Source: Candidatus Chryseobacterium colombiense (GTDB taxonomy: Bacteria; Bacteroidota; Bacteroidia; Flavobacteriales; Weeksellaceae). Taken from it: a stretch of DNA of 64,000 nt. The DNA lies in assembly GCA_029203185.1 (NCBI GenBank), contig CP119310.1:3974001-4038000 (forward strand). The letters are read 5' to 3'. A program made the translations under genes and the position numbers. Each line of letters begins with the position of its first letter. Positions within the stretch are counted from its first letter, which is position 1. The notes below the pieces were generated by a model that was given only the letters and a program-made list of their open reading frames with translations, did not search any database and was not told the origin of the DNA. Of the stretch, positions 1 through 8,157 are shown piece after piece.

Positions 1-1079
1 ATATTTATAAAACACCTTCATTACAGATAGCTCCCATTAAAGCTACCACTCATCTTGATGTAGAACATTCCCAGAGAAGTACTTCGGGAAGTGAGGCCGT
101 TAATGTATTTTCCGTATCAGGTTCCACTACAGTACCTTTTCTTCATCCTGGATGTATTGCAGACATCCAAATGAGAAAGCCTGATACTAATGAAACGGCT
201 TACTTTACCAAAATAATGGTCACCGAAACAGTTCATGAGATTGATACGATCGGCCATTATACAGGGAGTTTTGTAGGAATTGCCTCGGATACTGGCTTTT
301 TGCCGAAACCGGAGTTTATGGTTCCAAAAGCAGAACCTCAGACTGCAACGGTGATTTCAAATGCGGATCCCGAAGGACAGGGAAGAGTTCAGGTGAGATT
401 TGACTGGCAAACCAATGATACTACCCACTTTATCAGAATGATGAGTCCGGATGCAGGAGGAACTGATCAGATTACTCAAAACCGGGGATATGTGGCAATT
501 CCTGAAGTCGGAGATCAGGTGATGGTCAATTTTGTTCACAATCATCCTGACAGACCTTTTGTAATGGGAGGCATGTTTCATGGTCAGATTGGTCTTGGAG
601 GAGGAGCAGACAATAGGGTGAAATCAATTCAGACCAGAAGCGGTCATAAAGTGATATTCACGGAAGATGAAAGTATCATCATTACCGATAAATCAGGAAA
701 TGAAATTCATTTGGATACTACAGGAAGCAATATTACCATTACGGCTCCTGAAACCATGACATTGAACTGCAGAAATATGAATATCAATGTTGGGGAAAAT
801 ATGACTACCAGTGTCGGAATGAATAAATCGGACACGATCATGATGAATCATACCGAAAGTGTGGGCTCCATGAAATATGTAACAACAGGCGCAGATTTCA
901 TGACTAATGTTGTCGGAAAAATGAGCCATTACGTAAAAGGCGATATGGAAGTCTATGGAGAGAAAGAACATAAATTAACCAGCCTTAAAGGTGTGGAAGT
1001 AAGCAGCCAGGGAAAGGTTGAACATCATGCTGAAAAAGAAGTTCAGAATAATAGTGGAGAGAAATCTAAAAATCACTAA
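1..1079 (+). CDS. vgrG: VgrG (TssI) spike protein, C-terminal part; 5' end outside window
   Basis: The reading frame is open from base 3 and already mid-protein, so the N-terminal half lies upstream of the window. The visible part aligns almost residue for residue with the complete VgrG at 8158-10242 over the gp5/OB-fold region (shared PGCIADI, MSPDAGG/S, HPDRPFVMGGMFHG). VgrG trimers form the puncturing spike of the T6SS and carry effectors. After the GGG that follows the MFHG motif the two proteins diverge completely. This one ends in an asparagine/methionine-rich beta-helix-like tail (repeated SVG, MNI, MTT segments) finishing GEKSKNH. The stop lies two bases before the start of the DUF2235 effector, so the two are almost certainly co-transcribed. 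The tail is the likely docking surface for that effector, which is inference. Confidence 0.93.
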   Translation, partial: IYKTPSLQIAPIKATTHLDVEHSQRSTSGSEAVNVFSVSGSTTVPFLHPGCIADIQMRKPDTNETAYFTKIMVTETVHEIDTIGHYTGSFVGIASDTGFLPKPEFMVPKAEPQTATVISNADPEGQGRVQVRFDWQTNDTTHFIRMMSPDAGGTDQITQNRGYVAIPEVGDQVMVNFVHNHPDRPFVMGGMFHGQIGLGGGADNRVKSIQTRSGHKVIFTEDESIIITDKSGNEIHLDTTGSNITITAPETMTLNCRNMNINVGENMTTSVGMNKSDTIMMNHTESVGSMKYVTTGADFMTNVVGKMSHYVKGDMEVYGEKEHKLTSLKGVEVSSQGKVEHHAEKEVQNNSGEKSKNH

Positions 1080-1081
1080 TC

Positions 1082-2758
1082 ATGAGCATCGAGTATTTTA
1101 TAGAAGGAAAAGTTGTCACTCAGACAGAAGGAGATTATAAAACTTTTGCCAAAGAAGGTATTGTACATACTAGTGCCATATCAGTTCAGCAAAAAGGACA
1201 AGAGTCAGGAGTAAGCTATAATGAAGCGCAAAAAATCAATCCTAACGATAAACCGGTCAATACGATTGATATCAGCTTAAATTTATTTTTTGACGGGACT
1301 CAAAACAATAAAACCAATACAAGACTTGGCGGAGATTTTAAGGAGGCAAGCAGTGATAAAGACGACAGTTACAACAACGAATTTACAAACGTAGCAAAAG
1401 GCTATGATACAATAGATCCCAATGCTGATAATCAGGTTTCCTGGTATATCGAAGGTATCGGAACAGAAGACAGGAAAAGTGATAGCATTCTAAAAGGAGT
1501 AGCTCAGGGAACCGGTGATACCGGAGTCGTAGCTAAAGTGGCAAAAGGCTGTAAAAAAGGTGCCGAAGCTATTGTTGATAAACTTAAAGGTGATAAAAAA
1601 CCTATTGGTATTCTTACAGTCAATGTTTTTGGCTTTAGCAGAGGTGCAGCAGCGGCGAGGCATTTCATTCATGTTGCTAATTCCAATGCTCTTATGTCAT
1701 ATGTTACCAAAGAACTTATTCAGGTTTTTCCGCCGGATATGATTAATAATGACAGAATCATTATTAAAGATAAGGATGGTAGCCAACAGAAGTTCATCAG
1801 CCAATACGGCTATTTTGGAGCCTGTCTTTTAGAACAGGGACTTAAAATTAATAAAATAAATTTCAGGTTCGCAGGATTATATGATACAGTTGCTTCCTAC
1901 GGACTGAATCACAGAGGAGGTTGGGGAATTGATAATGATACTAAACAGTTGGGGCTGGATACAATTGGCGGCGGCAAAGTGAGTTTTGTTTTTCAATTGG
2001 CGGCAGATGATGAATATAGAGATAATTTTGACCTCACTAATATTGACAGTACAGGACTTTACGGATTGGAATTTACACTTCCGGGGGTTCACTCTGATAT
2101 TGGTGGCTCTTATGGCGAAGGGGAGGAAATTTCCGTGTTGTATTGTGATTCCTACGATCCTTATGATAATGTAAATACCCATAGAGAATGTGAGGAATTT
2201 AAAAAAATAGTCATAGACGAAGGTTGGTACGATGATAAACAGCTTGAAATTAAATATTTCAGACAAAAAGATGTCAAATACGACCGCTGGTGGAATAAAA
2301 CCTCACTGTATTATGGCCTTGTGGGAACCCGAACTTTATCAAACAAATATGATAAGATTCCGTTAAACTTAATGTTCCACTATTCCCAAAATAATAAAGT
2401 GAAATACATTGAGGATCTCATTAAGGAAGACCATGCTGTAAATGATGCATTCCTGAAAGGGATATACAGTCAGCTCTCATCTTATATGAACAGTTGCAAT
2501 GATCTCAGAAATAAATATGTGGAGGATTATAACGCAGGTAAAAAGCCTTCGGCATCAAAATATATAGCAGATATAAAAGCACTGTCTTATTTGGGGAATA
2601 TCAGTGAAAGTGACCTGAAAATTCTCAGAAATAAGTATCTTCACTGGTCTGTAAAAGCTAACCAAATCGGTCTGGATGCACGCCCGAATGATAATGCTCC
2701 CAAAAAAAGAGGGGCACTGGCTGCACAATACCGCAAAAGAAACATACAAAATGGCTAA
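1082..2758 (+). CDS. DUF2235-domain T6SS phospholipase-like effector (Tle1-like)
   Basis: This 558-residue protein has the alpha/beta-hydrolase hallmarks of the DUF2235 family, which includes the Tle1 T6SS phospholipases. They are LFFDGTQNN near residue 68, the nucleophile elbow GFSRG with Ser186, GLYDTVASYG with probable catalytic Asp268, and PGVHSDIGGSY with probable catalytic His337. Family members hydrolyse membrane phospholipids of rival cells. No signal peptide is present, as expected for cargo loaded on the T6SS spike. The gene starts two bases after the VgrG stop, and its last codons overlap the start of the downstream lipoprotein by 8 bases, the usual effector-immunity arrangement. 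The first 60 residues precede the hydrolase domain and may contact VgrG. Substrate specificity (PLA1, PLA2 or other) cannot be read from the sequence. Confidence 0.88.
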   Translation: MSIEYFIEGKVVTQTEGDYKTFAKEGIVHTSAISVQQKGQESGVSYNEAQKINPNDKPVNTIDISLNLFFDGTQNNKTNTRLGGDFKEASSDKDDSYNNEFTNVAKGYDTIDPNADNQVSWYIEGIGTEDRKSDSILKGVAQGTGDTGVVAKVAKGCKKGAEAIVDKLKGDKKPIGILTVNVFGFSRGAAAARHFIHVANSNALMSYVTKELIQVFPPDMINNDRIIIKDKDGSQQKFISQYGYFGACLLEQGLKINKINFRFAGLYDTVASYGLNHRGGWGIDNDTKQLGLDTIGGGKVSFVFQLAADDEYRDNFDLTNIDSTGLYGLEFTLPGVHSDIGGSYGEGEEISVLYCDSYDPYDNVNTHRECEEFKKIVIDEGWYDDKQLEIKYFRQKDVKYDRWWNKTSLYYGLVGTRTLSNKYDKIPLNLMFHYSQNNKVKYIEDLIKEDHAVNDAFLKGIYSQLSSYMNSCNDLRNKYVEDYNAGKKPSASKYIADIKALSYLGNISESDLKILRNKYLHWSVKANQIGLDARPNDNAPKKRGALAAQYRKRNIQNG

Positions 2759-3812
2759 AACCTTTTTTAAAATATTATTTTTTTTAATACTCTTTTTCCA
2801 GAATATAAGCTGTCAGAAAATGAAAGAAGAACAATTACCAGAATTTCAGGTAGAAATCAGTAGTCCCGACAATAATTTGATTGTTACTCCTGTTGAAGAT
2901 AAAATTATCACTTTAGAAGGAGTGAATGCAGCTTTACCTTACGGAAGTTCATCAGGAACTTGGGGAGCATCGGGTAAAGGCTGGACAGAGCAATATGGAA
3001 CACCGATTGGTGCGGACATTACCTATTTTTCAAGATATGAAGATACTTTTTATCACCTAAAAGCAGATTTTCCGCTGGATAAAGTAAAAGATTATATGAA
3101 GCGGGCCTATGCTCAGAAAGAGGCCTTTCTCTATGATAAACCTTTAGAGGAATACAAAGACCTGGGAAGAGGAGAAAAATTCAGTGAAGCGGAAAATCCT
3201 TACAATAGTTTTTCCACATTAGTTTTTGGTTTTGCACCGAAAGGAATGGTAGTGGTCTGGTTGAGATTCAGAAGTATACAGATCGAATTGGGAAGATTTC
3301 AGGCTGAAATTGTTAAAGATGACAAAGAGCTTGAAAAGAAGTTTTTCTCTAAATTATCTGTCACCCGTGAAGAAATGAAAAAAAATAGATTTCGGGATGT
3401 TTCTCCGAAAGAGTGGGAAGATTACAGAATCAAATACAGCTGGAAGCCTGCGATTTTATCTGAAAATAAAAACCTGAAAAGATTTGAAATGAACATCATT
3501 TATTTCAATGGAGAAGTGGAGGCTGTATTGAGACCCTGGATTGACAATGTTCCGTTAAAAGACCGAGCGGTTCCAAAAGAAATGACAATACATTGGGAAA
3601 CTGGAAAAGGAGAAGCTTTTGAAGGGCGCGCTTTCTTCAATTGGCAGACTGCCAATGAAGCATTTAAGAAATCAGGAGGACAACAAAAATTAGAATTTAA
3701 AATAGCGCCGGATAACAGTAGTTTTGAATTATTGCTTAATAACGAACCTTTTAAAGCAGATAGCCTGCGCGTTTATAAAAGTGATCTAAATTTTAAAGAC
3801 TCATATAAATAA
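2751..3812 (+). CDS. DUF2931-family lipoprotein, probable immunity protein to the DUF2235 effector
   Basis: Translation from the ATG at 2751 gives 353 residues. They begin with a hydrophobic signal peptide and a lipobox ending at Cys21 (FQNISC), so the mature protein is predicted to be a periplasm-facing lipoprotein. An earlier in-frame ATG at 2676 lies deep in the preceding gene and would bury the signal peptide, so it is rejected. The body carries DUF2931-like segments (GADITYFSRYEDTFYHLKAD, FGFAPKGMVVVWL). The 8-base overlap with the lipase gene implies translational coupling. A periplasmic lipoprotein next to a T6SS lipase matches the known Tle/Tli pairing, so immunity is the likely role. 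That role is inferred from context; DUF2931 itself has no defined biochemical activity I can cite. Confidence 0.82.
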   Translation: MAKTFFKILFFLILFFQNISCQKMKEEQLPEFQVEISSPDNNLIVTPVEDKIITLEGVNAALPYGSSSGTWGASGKGWTEQYGTPIGADITYFSRYEDTFYHLKADFPLDKVKDYMKRAYAQKEAFLYDKPLEEYKDLGRGEKFSEAENPYNSFSTLVFGFAPKGMVVVWLRFRSIQIELGRFQAEIVKDDKELEKKFFSKLSVTREEMKKNRFRDVSPKEWEDYRIKYSWKPAILSENKNLKRFEMNIIYFNGEVEAVLRPWIDNVPLKDRAVPKEMTIHWETGKGEAFEGRAFFNWQTANEAFKKSGGQQKLEFKIAPDNSSFELLLNNEPFKADSLRVYKSDLNFKDSYK

Positions 3813-3911
3813 ATGACAGAAAGATTTATTAGAAAAAGAAAATTTGCCTGATTTTTGATGTCAGAAACCAACCAATCACAAACACAAATATTAATATAGA
3901 AAAGAATATAA

Positions 3912-6407
3912 ATGGGAGTATTAGTAACCAATGAAACGGTAAAACAGCTGTTTCACATTGCACAGTCTATAGCGAGAGAAAATTATAACGGAACTTACGG
4001 AGCACCGCATATTTTACAGGCTTTAATGCATAAAGATATTGGGCTTAATGAATTTTTGAAAAGTATAGATAAAGATCCTGGGTATTTCTATGAGTGGGCT
4101 GATGTAAGAATTGAAGATTATCCTAAAACGACGCACCTTCCTGATGAGGTTGGTGAGGACGAATCGGTGGACAATATTGTGGAAGAAGCCGATGATATCC
4201 GTTTGAAATTAGGGTTAGACGAAATTACCCCAATATGTATTCTCACCGCTATCGTAAAACCACAGGTTGCATTTACTTTACAGCAGCTTAAATCTTTACC
4301 CCTCAGAGAACACGAAATATTCAATCTTTATAGAAAAGATACCCCCTATGAAAGTTCGGAAAATGGCAATTTTTCCTCTATTTTTTCAAACGGATCAGAG
4401 TATTCTGATAATTCCTTTCCGTCTATTAAGAGCTACTGTGTCGACAGAACGGCTCAGGCGAGAAAAGGTGAACTGGAAAATATTATCGGAAGAGATAAAG
4501 AGCTTAGGATGCTGGTCGAGATTCTGTGCAGGAGAAGTAAGCCGAACGTTATTATTATCGGAGAGCCGGGAGTTGGAAAAACAGCTTTAGTAGAAGGTTT
4601 TGCTATCGAAATTACCAAAGGGAACGTTCCTGATATGCTAAAAAATGGAACTCTTCTGGAGCTGGATACTGGAGCACTATTAGCCGGAACATCTTATAAA
4701 GGAGAGATTGAAGATCGCCTTAAAAAAGTAATCAATGAATGTAAAAAAATTGAGAAAGCCATTCTTTTCATTGATGAGATTCATACCCTTTTGGACCCGA
4801 AAGGAAGCATTGGAAACGTTGCAAATTTACTGAAGCCGGAACTTGCAAGAGGCGAAATTACCGTAATCGGAGCAACCACTCAGGAAGAATACAGAAAAAT
4901 TATTGAACCGGAACAGGCTTTCAACCGCCGTTTCGAAGTACTTACTGTAAATGAGCCAGACGAAAAGACTTGTGTTAAAATGATCGATGTTCTTTTAGAC
5001 GGTTATAAAAAACACCACGGAATTGAAGTTGAAAAAACAGCACTTCCGGAATGTGTCCGTTTGGCAAAAAGATATGCAAAAGGGAAAAAATTACCGGATG
5101 CGGCAATCGATTTGCTGGACAGAACCATGGCGGCGATCAAAATGCTTGATGAACTTTCAGAAAAAGAACTGGAAAGCTGGAAAGTAAGATACGATGAAAT
5201 CCTGCAGGAAGAATTTTTTGATGAGAAAGATAAAGCAGATGAATTGATCTGGACGTATAATTTATTAAGAGATAAAATCAGTCCGATTCTTTGGGGCTCT
5301 TTGAGTGAGCAGCCTCAAATTGACAACTCGATGCCAGTCGAGCAAATCCAAAAAATCATAGAAGATACATTCGCAGAACTTTTACAGCACGCGTCAGTAA
5401 AAAGAGAAAAAGTAGACCGTCTTGAATTAGCAGCAGTAATGGCCGCCAAAACCAATATCCCGATTGGGAAAATTCAGGCACAGGAAAAAGAGAAACTTTT
5501 AAATATGGAATCTCTTTTGATGAACCGCGTTGTAGGGCAGGATCATGCTTTAAAAATTCTATCGGATGCAATTGTTGAAAACCGAAGCGGATTAAATAAA
5601 CCAGGACAGCCCATCGGTTCATTCTTCCTGTTAGGACCTACGGGAACGGGAAAAACAGAGTTGGCAAAATCTATGGCGGAATTACTTTTCAATGATGAAA
5701 AAGCAATGGTTCGTTTCGATATGTCCGAATTTAAAGAAGAACACTCAGCTGCACTTTTATATGGTGCACCTCCGGGATATGTGGGATACGAAGAAGGGGG
5801 AATGTTGGTGAATAAAATCAGACAACAACCTTATACGGTAGTTTTGTTTGATGAAATTGAAAAAGCACATCATTCCGTTTTTGATGTATTCTTACAGATT
5901 ATGGACGAAGGGAAAGTGCATGATAAGCTTGGAAAAGAAGGAGATTTCAGCAATGCTTTAATTTTATTTACTTCTAATATCGGAAGTGAGGAAATTGTAA
6001 AACAGTTTGAAGAAGGAAAAATACCGGAATCCAATTCACTCATGCAGATTATGTCCGGTTCAGGGCGTTTCAGACCTGAGTTTTTGGCTAGAATTACCGA
6101 AATTATTCCTTTTGCACCGATTACAGAGTCTATTGCCGAGAGAATCTTTACGATTCAGCTAAAATCACTTCATACTTCATTAACGAGATTGGGAATAACA
6201 TTGAAAATTTCTGATGAAGCCGTTAAAAATCTGGCTTTAGGAGGATTCAGCAGTAAATATGGAGCAAGACAGATCTCCGGAGTGATCCGATCTCAGTTGG
6301 CAAGACCAATTTCCAAAATGATCGTAAAAGAAGAGGTGAAAACCGGGCAGACCATTCATGTCGACTGGAATAAGGAAGAGGAAAAATTGAGCTGGAAGGT
6401 AGAATAA
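3912..6407 (+). CDS. clpV: T6SS sheath-disassembly ATPase ClpV/TssH
   Basis: This is an 831-residue double-AAA+ Clp/Hsp100 ATPase. An N-terminal Clp-repeat-like domain starts near residue 8 (VKQLFHIAQSIA). The first ATPase site has Walker A GEPGVGKT at residues 217-224 and Walker B AILFIDEIH. A short middle domain follows. The second site has Walker A GPTGTGKT at 575-582, Walker B VVLFDEIE, and the conserved GAPPGYVGYEEGG pore-loop segment. ClpV uses ATP to dismantle contracted TssB/TssC sheaths so the T6SS can refire. Its place between T6SS effector genes and hcp separates it from the housekeeping ClpB. The start has no competing upstream ATG. A 99-base gap follows the immunity gene. TssB/C are not in the window. 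Confidence 0.9.
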   Translation: MGVLVTNETVKQLFHIAQSIARENYNGTYGAPHILQALMHKDIGLNEFLKSIDKDPGYFYEWADVRIEDYPKTTHLPDEVGEDESVDNIVEEADDIRLKLGLDEITPICILTAIVKPQVAFTLQQLKSLPLREHEIFNLYRKDTPYESSENGNFSSIFSNGSEYSDNSFPSIKSYCVDRTAQARKGELENIIGRDKELRMLVEILCRRSKPNVIIIGEPGVGKTALVEGFAIEITKGNVPDMLKNGTLLELDTGALLAGTSYKGEIEDRLKKVINECKKIEKAILFIDEIHTLLDPKGSIGNVANLLKPELARGEITVIGATTQEEYRKIIEPEQAFNRRFEVLTVNEPDEKTCVKMIDVLLDGYKKHHGIEVEKTALPECVRLAKRYAKGKKLPDAAIDLLDRTMAAIKMLDELSEKELESWKVRYDEILQEEFFDEKDKADELIWTYNLLRDKISPILWGSLSEQPQIDNSMPVEQIQKIIEDTFAELLQHASVKREKVDRLELAAVMAAKTNIPIGKIQAQEKEKLLNMESLLMNRVVGQDHALKILSDAIVENRSGLNKPGQPIGSFFLLGPTGTGKTELAKSMAELLFNDEKAMVRFDMSEFKEEHSAALLYGAPPGYVGYEEGGMLVNKIRQQPYTVVLFDEIEKAHHSVFDVFLQIMDEGKVHDKLGKEGDFSNALILFTSNIGSEEIVKQFEEGKIPESNSLMQIMSGSGRFRPEFLARITEIIPFAPITESIAERIFTIQLKSLHTSLTRLGITLKISDEAVKNLALGGFSSKYGARQISGVIRSQLARPISKMIVKEEVKTGQTIHVDWNKEEEKLSWKVE

Positions 6408-6453
6408 TATCCTGGAATACTACATTTTAGATTTTAAGGTTAATTTGTTAGCA

Positions 6454-7308
6454 ATGAAAATGAATTTTAAAAATATTTTTGCGGGTTTACTGCTTTTAGG
6501 TTCTGTCTGTGTTGTGAACGGACAGTTCCTTTCTGCTTCAGATACCTCAGAAAATAGTGTGAAGAGATATAAAAACATTATTAATGCCAATAAAGAGATT
6601 GTTGATTTTATCGAAAACTCTCTGGCACAGAAAGGATTACCCAAACACTTAAGAAACCTTGCGCTGATAGAATCACATTTTAACAGGACTATCACTTCGG
6701 GAGCCGGAGCAGTCGGAGTTTGGCAGTTTATGACCGCTCACGCCAATCAGTACGGGCTTTCTGAGCAAAACCGGAATGATATCTATAAGAGTACGAAAAC
6801 GGCTGTAATTTCCCTGTCAAAACTTTATAAGAAATATAACAATTGGGTAACGGTAGTTGCAGCCTATAACTGCGGAGAAGGAAATATTGCAAAAGCGATG
6901 TCGGCGGCGGGATCCAGTCAATATCATGTTTTTTATAAATTTCTCCCTAATGAAACCATCAATCATGTTAACAAATATCTGAATGCCTGTTATGCTACCG
7001 ATGAATTGCAAAGTGTATTGACGGATTATAATAATGCACGTCTCAATACAGTTTTCTTTGTAAATGGAGGGAGTGGTAAAGATATGGGGTCTTTATCTGA
7101 AACCGAAATTAATGCCGGATTTAATTTGAATATTATTGCAGACGAACTTAAAATAGACGTCAATAAAATACTTGCCTGGAATCCCGGGATTGTAGAAGAA
7201 CTTCAAAGCAAAGGGGAAAGTACTTTGTATCTTCCTATGGATCTTATGCCTGATTTCCTTTTGCGAAAAAACAAGATATTATCCAGATCTATCAAAGAAG
7301 TTAAATAA
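6454..7308 (+). CDS. Lytic transglycosylase (SLT/MltD-like), T6SS-associated
   Basis: The protein has a signal peptide (hydrophobic run ending near VVNGQF) followed by a lysozyme-like SLT domain. It carries the catalytic Glu in LALIESHFN (residue 73 from this start), then GAVGVWQFM, VVAAYNCGEGN and NHVNKYL, the standard family 1 motifs. Such enzymes cleave the MurNAc-GlcNAc bond to form anhydro-muropeptides. A C-terminal stretch (FNLNIIADELKIDVNKILAWNP) looks like a degenerate LysM module. The gene starts about 46 bases after clpV in the same direction, so a role in opening peptidoglycan for T6SS assembly is plausible. That role is inference. The longest frame begins with a TTG at 6445; the ATG at 6454 (or 6460) is preferred because it immediately precedes the signal peptide. 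Confidence 0.85.
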   Translation: MKMNFKNIFAGLLLLGSVCVVNGQFLSASDTSENSVKRYKNIINANKEIVDFIENSLAQKGLPKHLRNLALIESHFNRTITSGAGAVGVWQFMTAHANQYGLSEQNRNDIYKSTKTAVISLSKLYKKYNNWVTVVAAYNCGEGNIAKAMSAAGSSQYHVFYKFLPNETINHVNKYLNACYATDELQSVLTDYNNARLNTVFFVNGGSGKDMGSLSETEINAGFNLNIIADELKIDVNKILAWNPGIVEELQSKGESTLYLPMDLMPDFLLRKNKILSRSIKEVK

Positions 7309-7367
7309 ACTCAATTTAACTGTTATTCAGTATTTTATATTGTTTATGTTTCTCTTGAAAAAGTCAG

Positions 7368-7405
7368 ATCGTAAAACTACTACATCAAATCGTAGAATTA
7401 CTACA
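7368..7405 (+). promoter_or_regulatory. Tandem 17-bp direct repeat upstream of hcp (candidate activator site)
   Basis: Two near-identical copies, ATCGTAAAACTACTACA (7368-7384) and ATCGTAGAATTACTACA (7389-7405), differ at two positions and repeat every 21 bases, two helical turns. They sit about 50-85 bases upstream of the hcp -7 element, where an activator dimer would bind. A LytTR-type response regulator would suit such spacing, but the binding protein is unknown. Confidence 0.55.
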
Positions 7406-7453
7406 AAATTTTAAAAAGGGCTTTTGTAATTTTTTTATTGGTGATTATGGTTC

Positions 7454-7461
7454 TATCTTTG
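7454..7461 (+). promoter_or_regulatory. hcp promoter -7 element
   Basis: TATCTTTG matches the Bacteroidetes -7 consensus TAnnTTTG exactly and lies 51 bases upstream of the hcp ATG. No TTG is seen at the usual 19-20 base spacing for the -33 element, which would suit an activator-dependent promoter. Confidence 0.65.
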
Positions 7462-7512
7462 AAATATCAAATCACCAAATCACGAAATATTAACGATTAA
7501 AATTTACAGATC

Positions 7513-7917
7513 ATGGCACTAAATTCAAGAGGAATTCTAAAATTCAACGGAGGAGAAGGTCAGAAATTATTAAAGCTGAACTACAGCGTATCCAGATCAA
7601 CAGATGTATCGGGAAGAGTAGCTTCAGATCCTTCTAACGCAATCATTAAACTTACCGTAGAAGCTACAGAAAAATCTGATATTCTGGAAAGCTTATTGAA
7701 CGGGAAATACAAACCAACGAGTGGGGAAATTACATTCAACAAATCTCACGAAGAAGGAACATTGATTACTTTAAACTGGGAAAACGGATATGTAATTCAG
7801 CACGAAGTAGACTTCAATGCAGTAGATGAAAATTCTATGTATGTCAGTTTTGTAGTAAGCGCAGAGAAGATTAACTACGGTAATTCTGCTTATGAAGGAC
7901 TTTGGCCGTCTAGCTAA
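7513..7917 (+). CDS. hcp: T6SS tube protein Hcp (TssD)
   Basis: This 134-residue protein has the Bacteroidetes Hcp/TssD form: MALNSRGILKFNG at the start, a central SGRVASDPSNAIIKLTVEAT segment, a Gly/Asn-rich beta strand region, and the C-terminal YEGLWPSS. Hexameric Hcp rings stack into the inner tube that the contracting sheath pushes into a target cell. The gene has its own promoter (TATCTTTG at 7454) and is followed by a hairpin at 7950-7987. It is therefore probably transcribed at a higher level than its neighbours, as expected for a major structural component. It lies between the transglycosylase and the second vgrG, all on the plus strand. No signal peptide is present. Confidence 0.93.
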   Translation: MALNSRGILKFNGGEGQKLLKLNYSVSRSTDVSGRVASDPSNAIIKLTVEATEKSDILESLLNGKYKPTSGEITFNKSHEEGTLITLNWENGYVIQHEVDFNAVDENSMYVSFVVSAEKINYGNSAYEGLWPSS

Positions 7918-7949
7918 AATATCAACTAATTTACTAAAAAATTAAACTG

Positions 7950-7987
7950 AAACAGGGTAGTCTGCATCCATGCAGATTATTCTGTTT
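7950..7987 (+). terminator. Hairpin downstream of hcp
   Basis: A two-part stem is visible: AAACAG (7950-7955) pairs with CTGTTT (7982-7987), and inside it TCTGCAT (7961-7967) pairs perfectly with ATGCAGA (7970-7976) around a CC loop. No long T-run follows, so it may be a partial terminator or an mRNA-stabilising structure that sets the hcp:vgrG ratio. The remaining ~170 bases before vgrG show no gene. Confidence 0.6.
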
Positions 7988-8157
7988 TCATGCTATAAAG
8001 ATGCTTCAGATGATCTAAAGGCATGATTTGTAGAATAATAGTGTTCTTTAGTAATTCATTCACTCTTATTTAAAATAATCCATTTTTGGTGTGATATATG
8101 CTTTGAAATTTAAATAGGAAAAGAATTCAAAAATAACCAAATAAAACACAAAATATT

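Noticed and set aside
2676..2750. Longer N-terminus for the DUF2931 lipoprotein
   Set aside because: It would put 25 residues before a clear lipoprotein signal peptide and overlap the lipase gene by over 80 bases.
7368..7405. Two-unit repeat as a remnant CRISPR
   Set aside because: Only two units 21 bases apart with 4 bases between them and no cas genes; it fits a regulator site.
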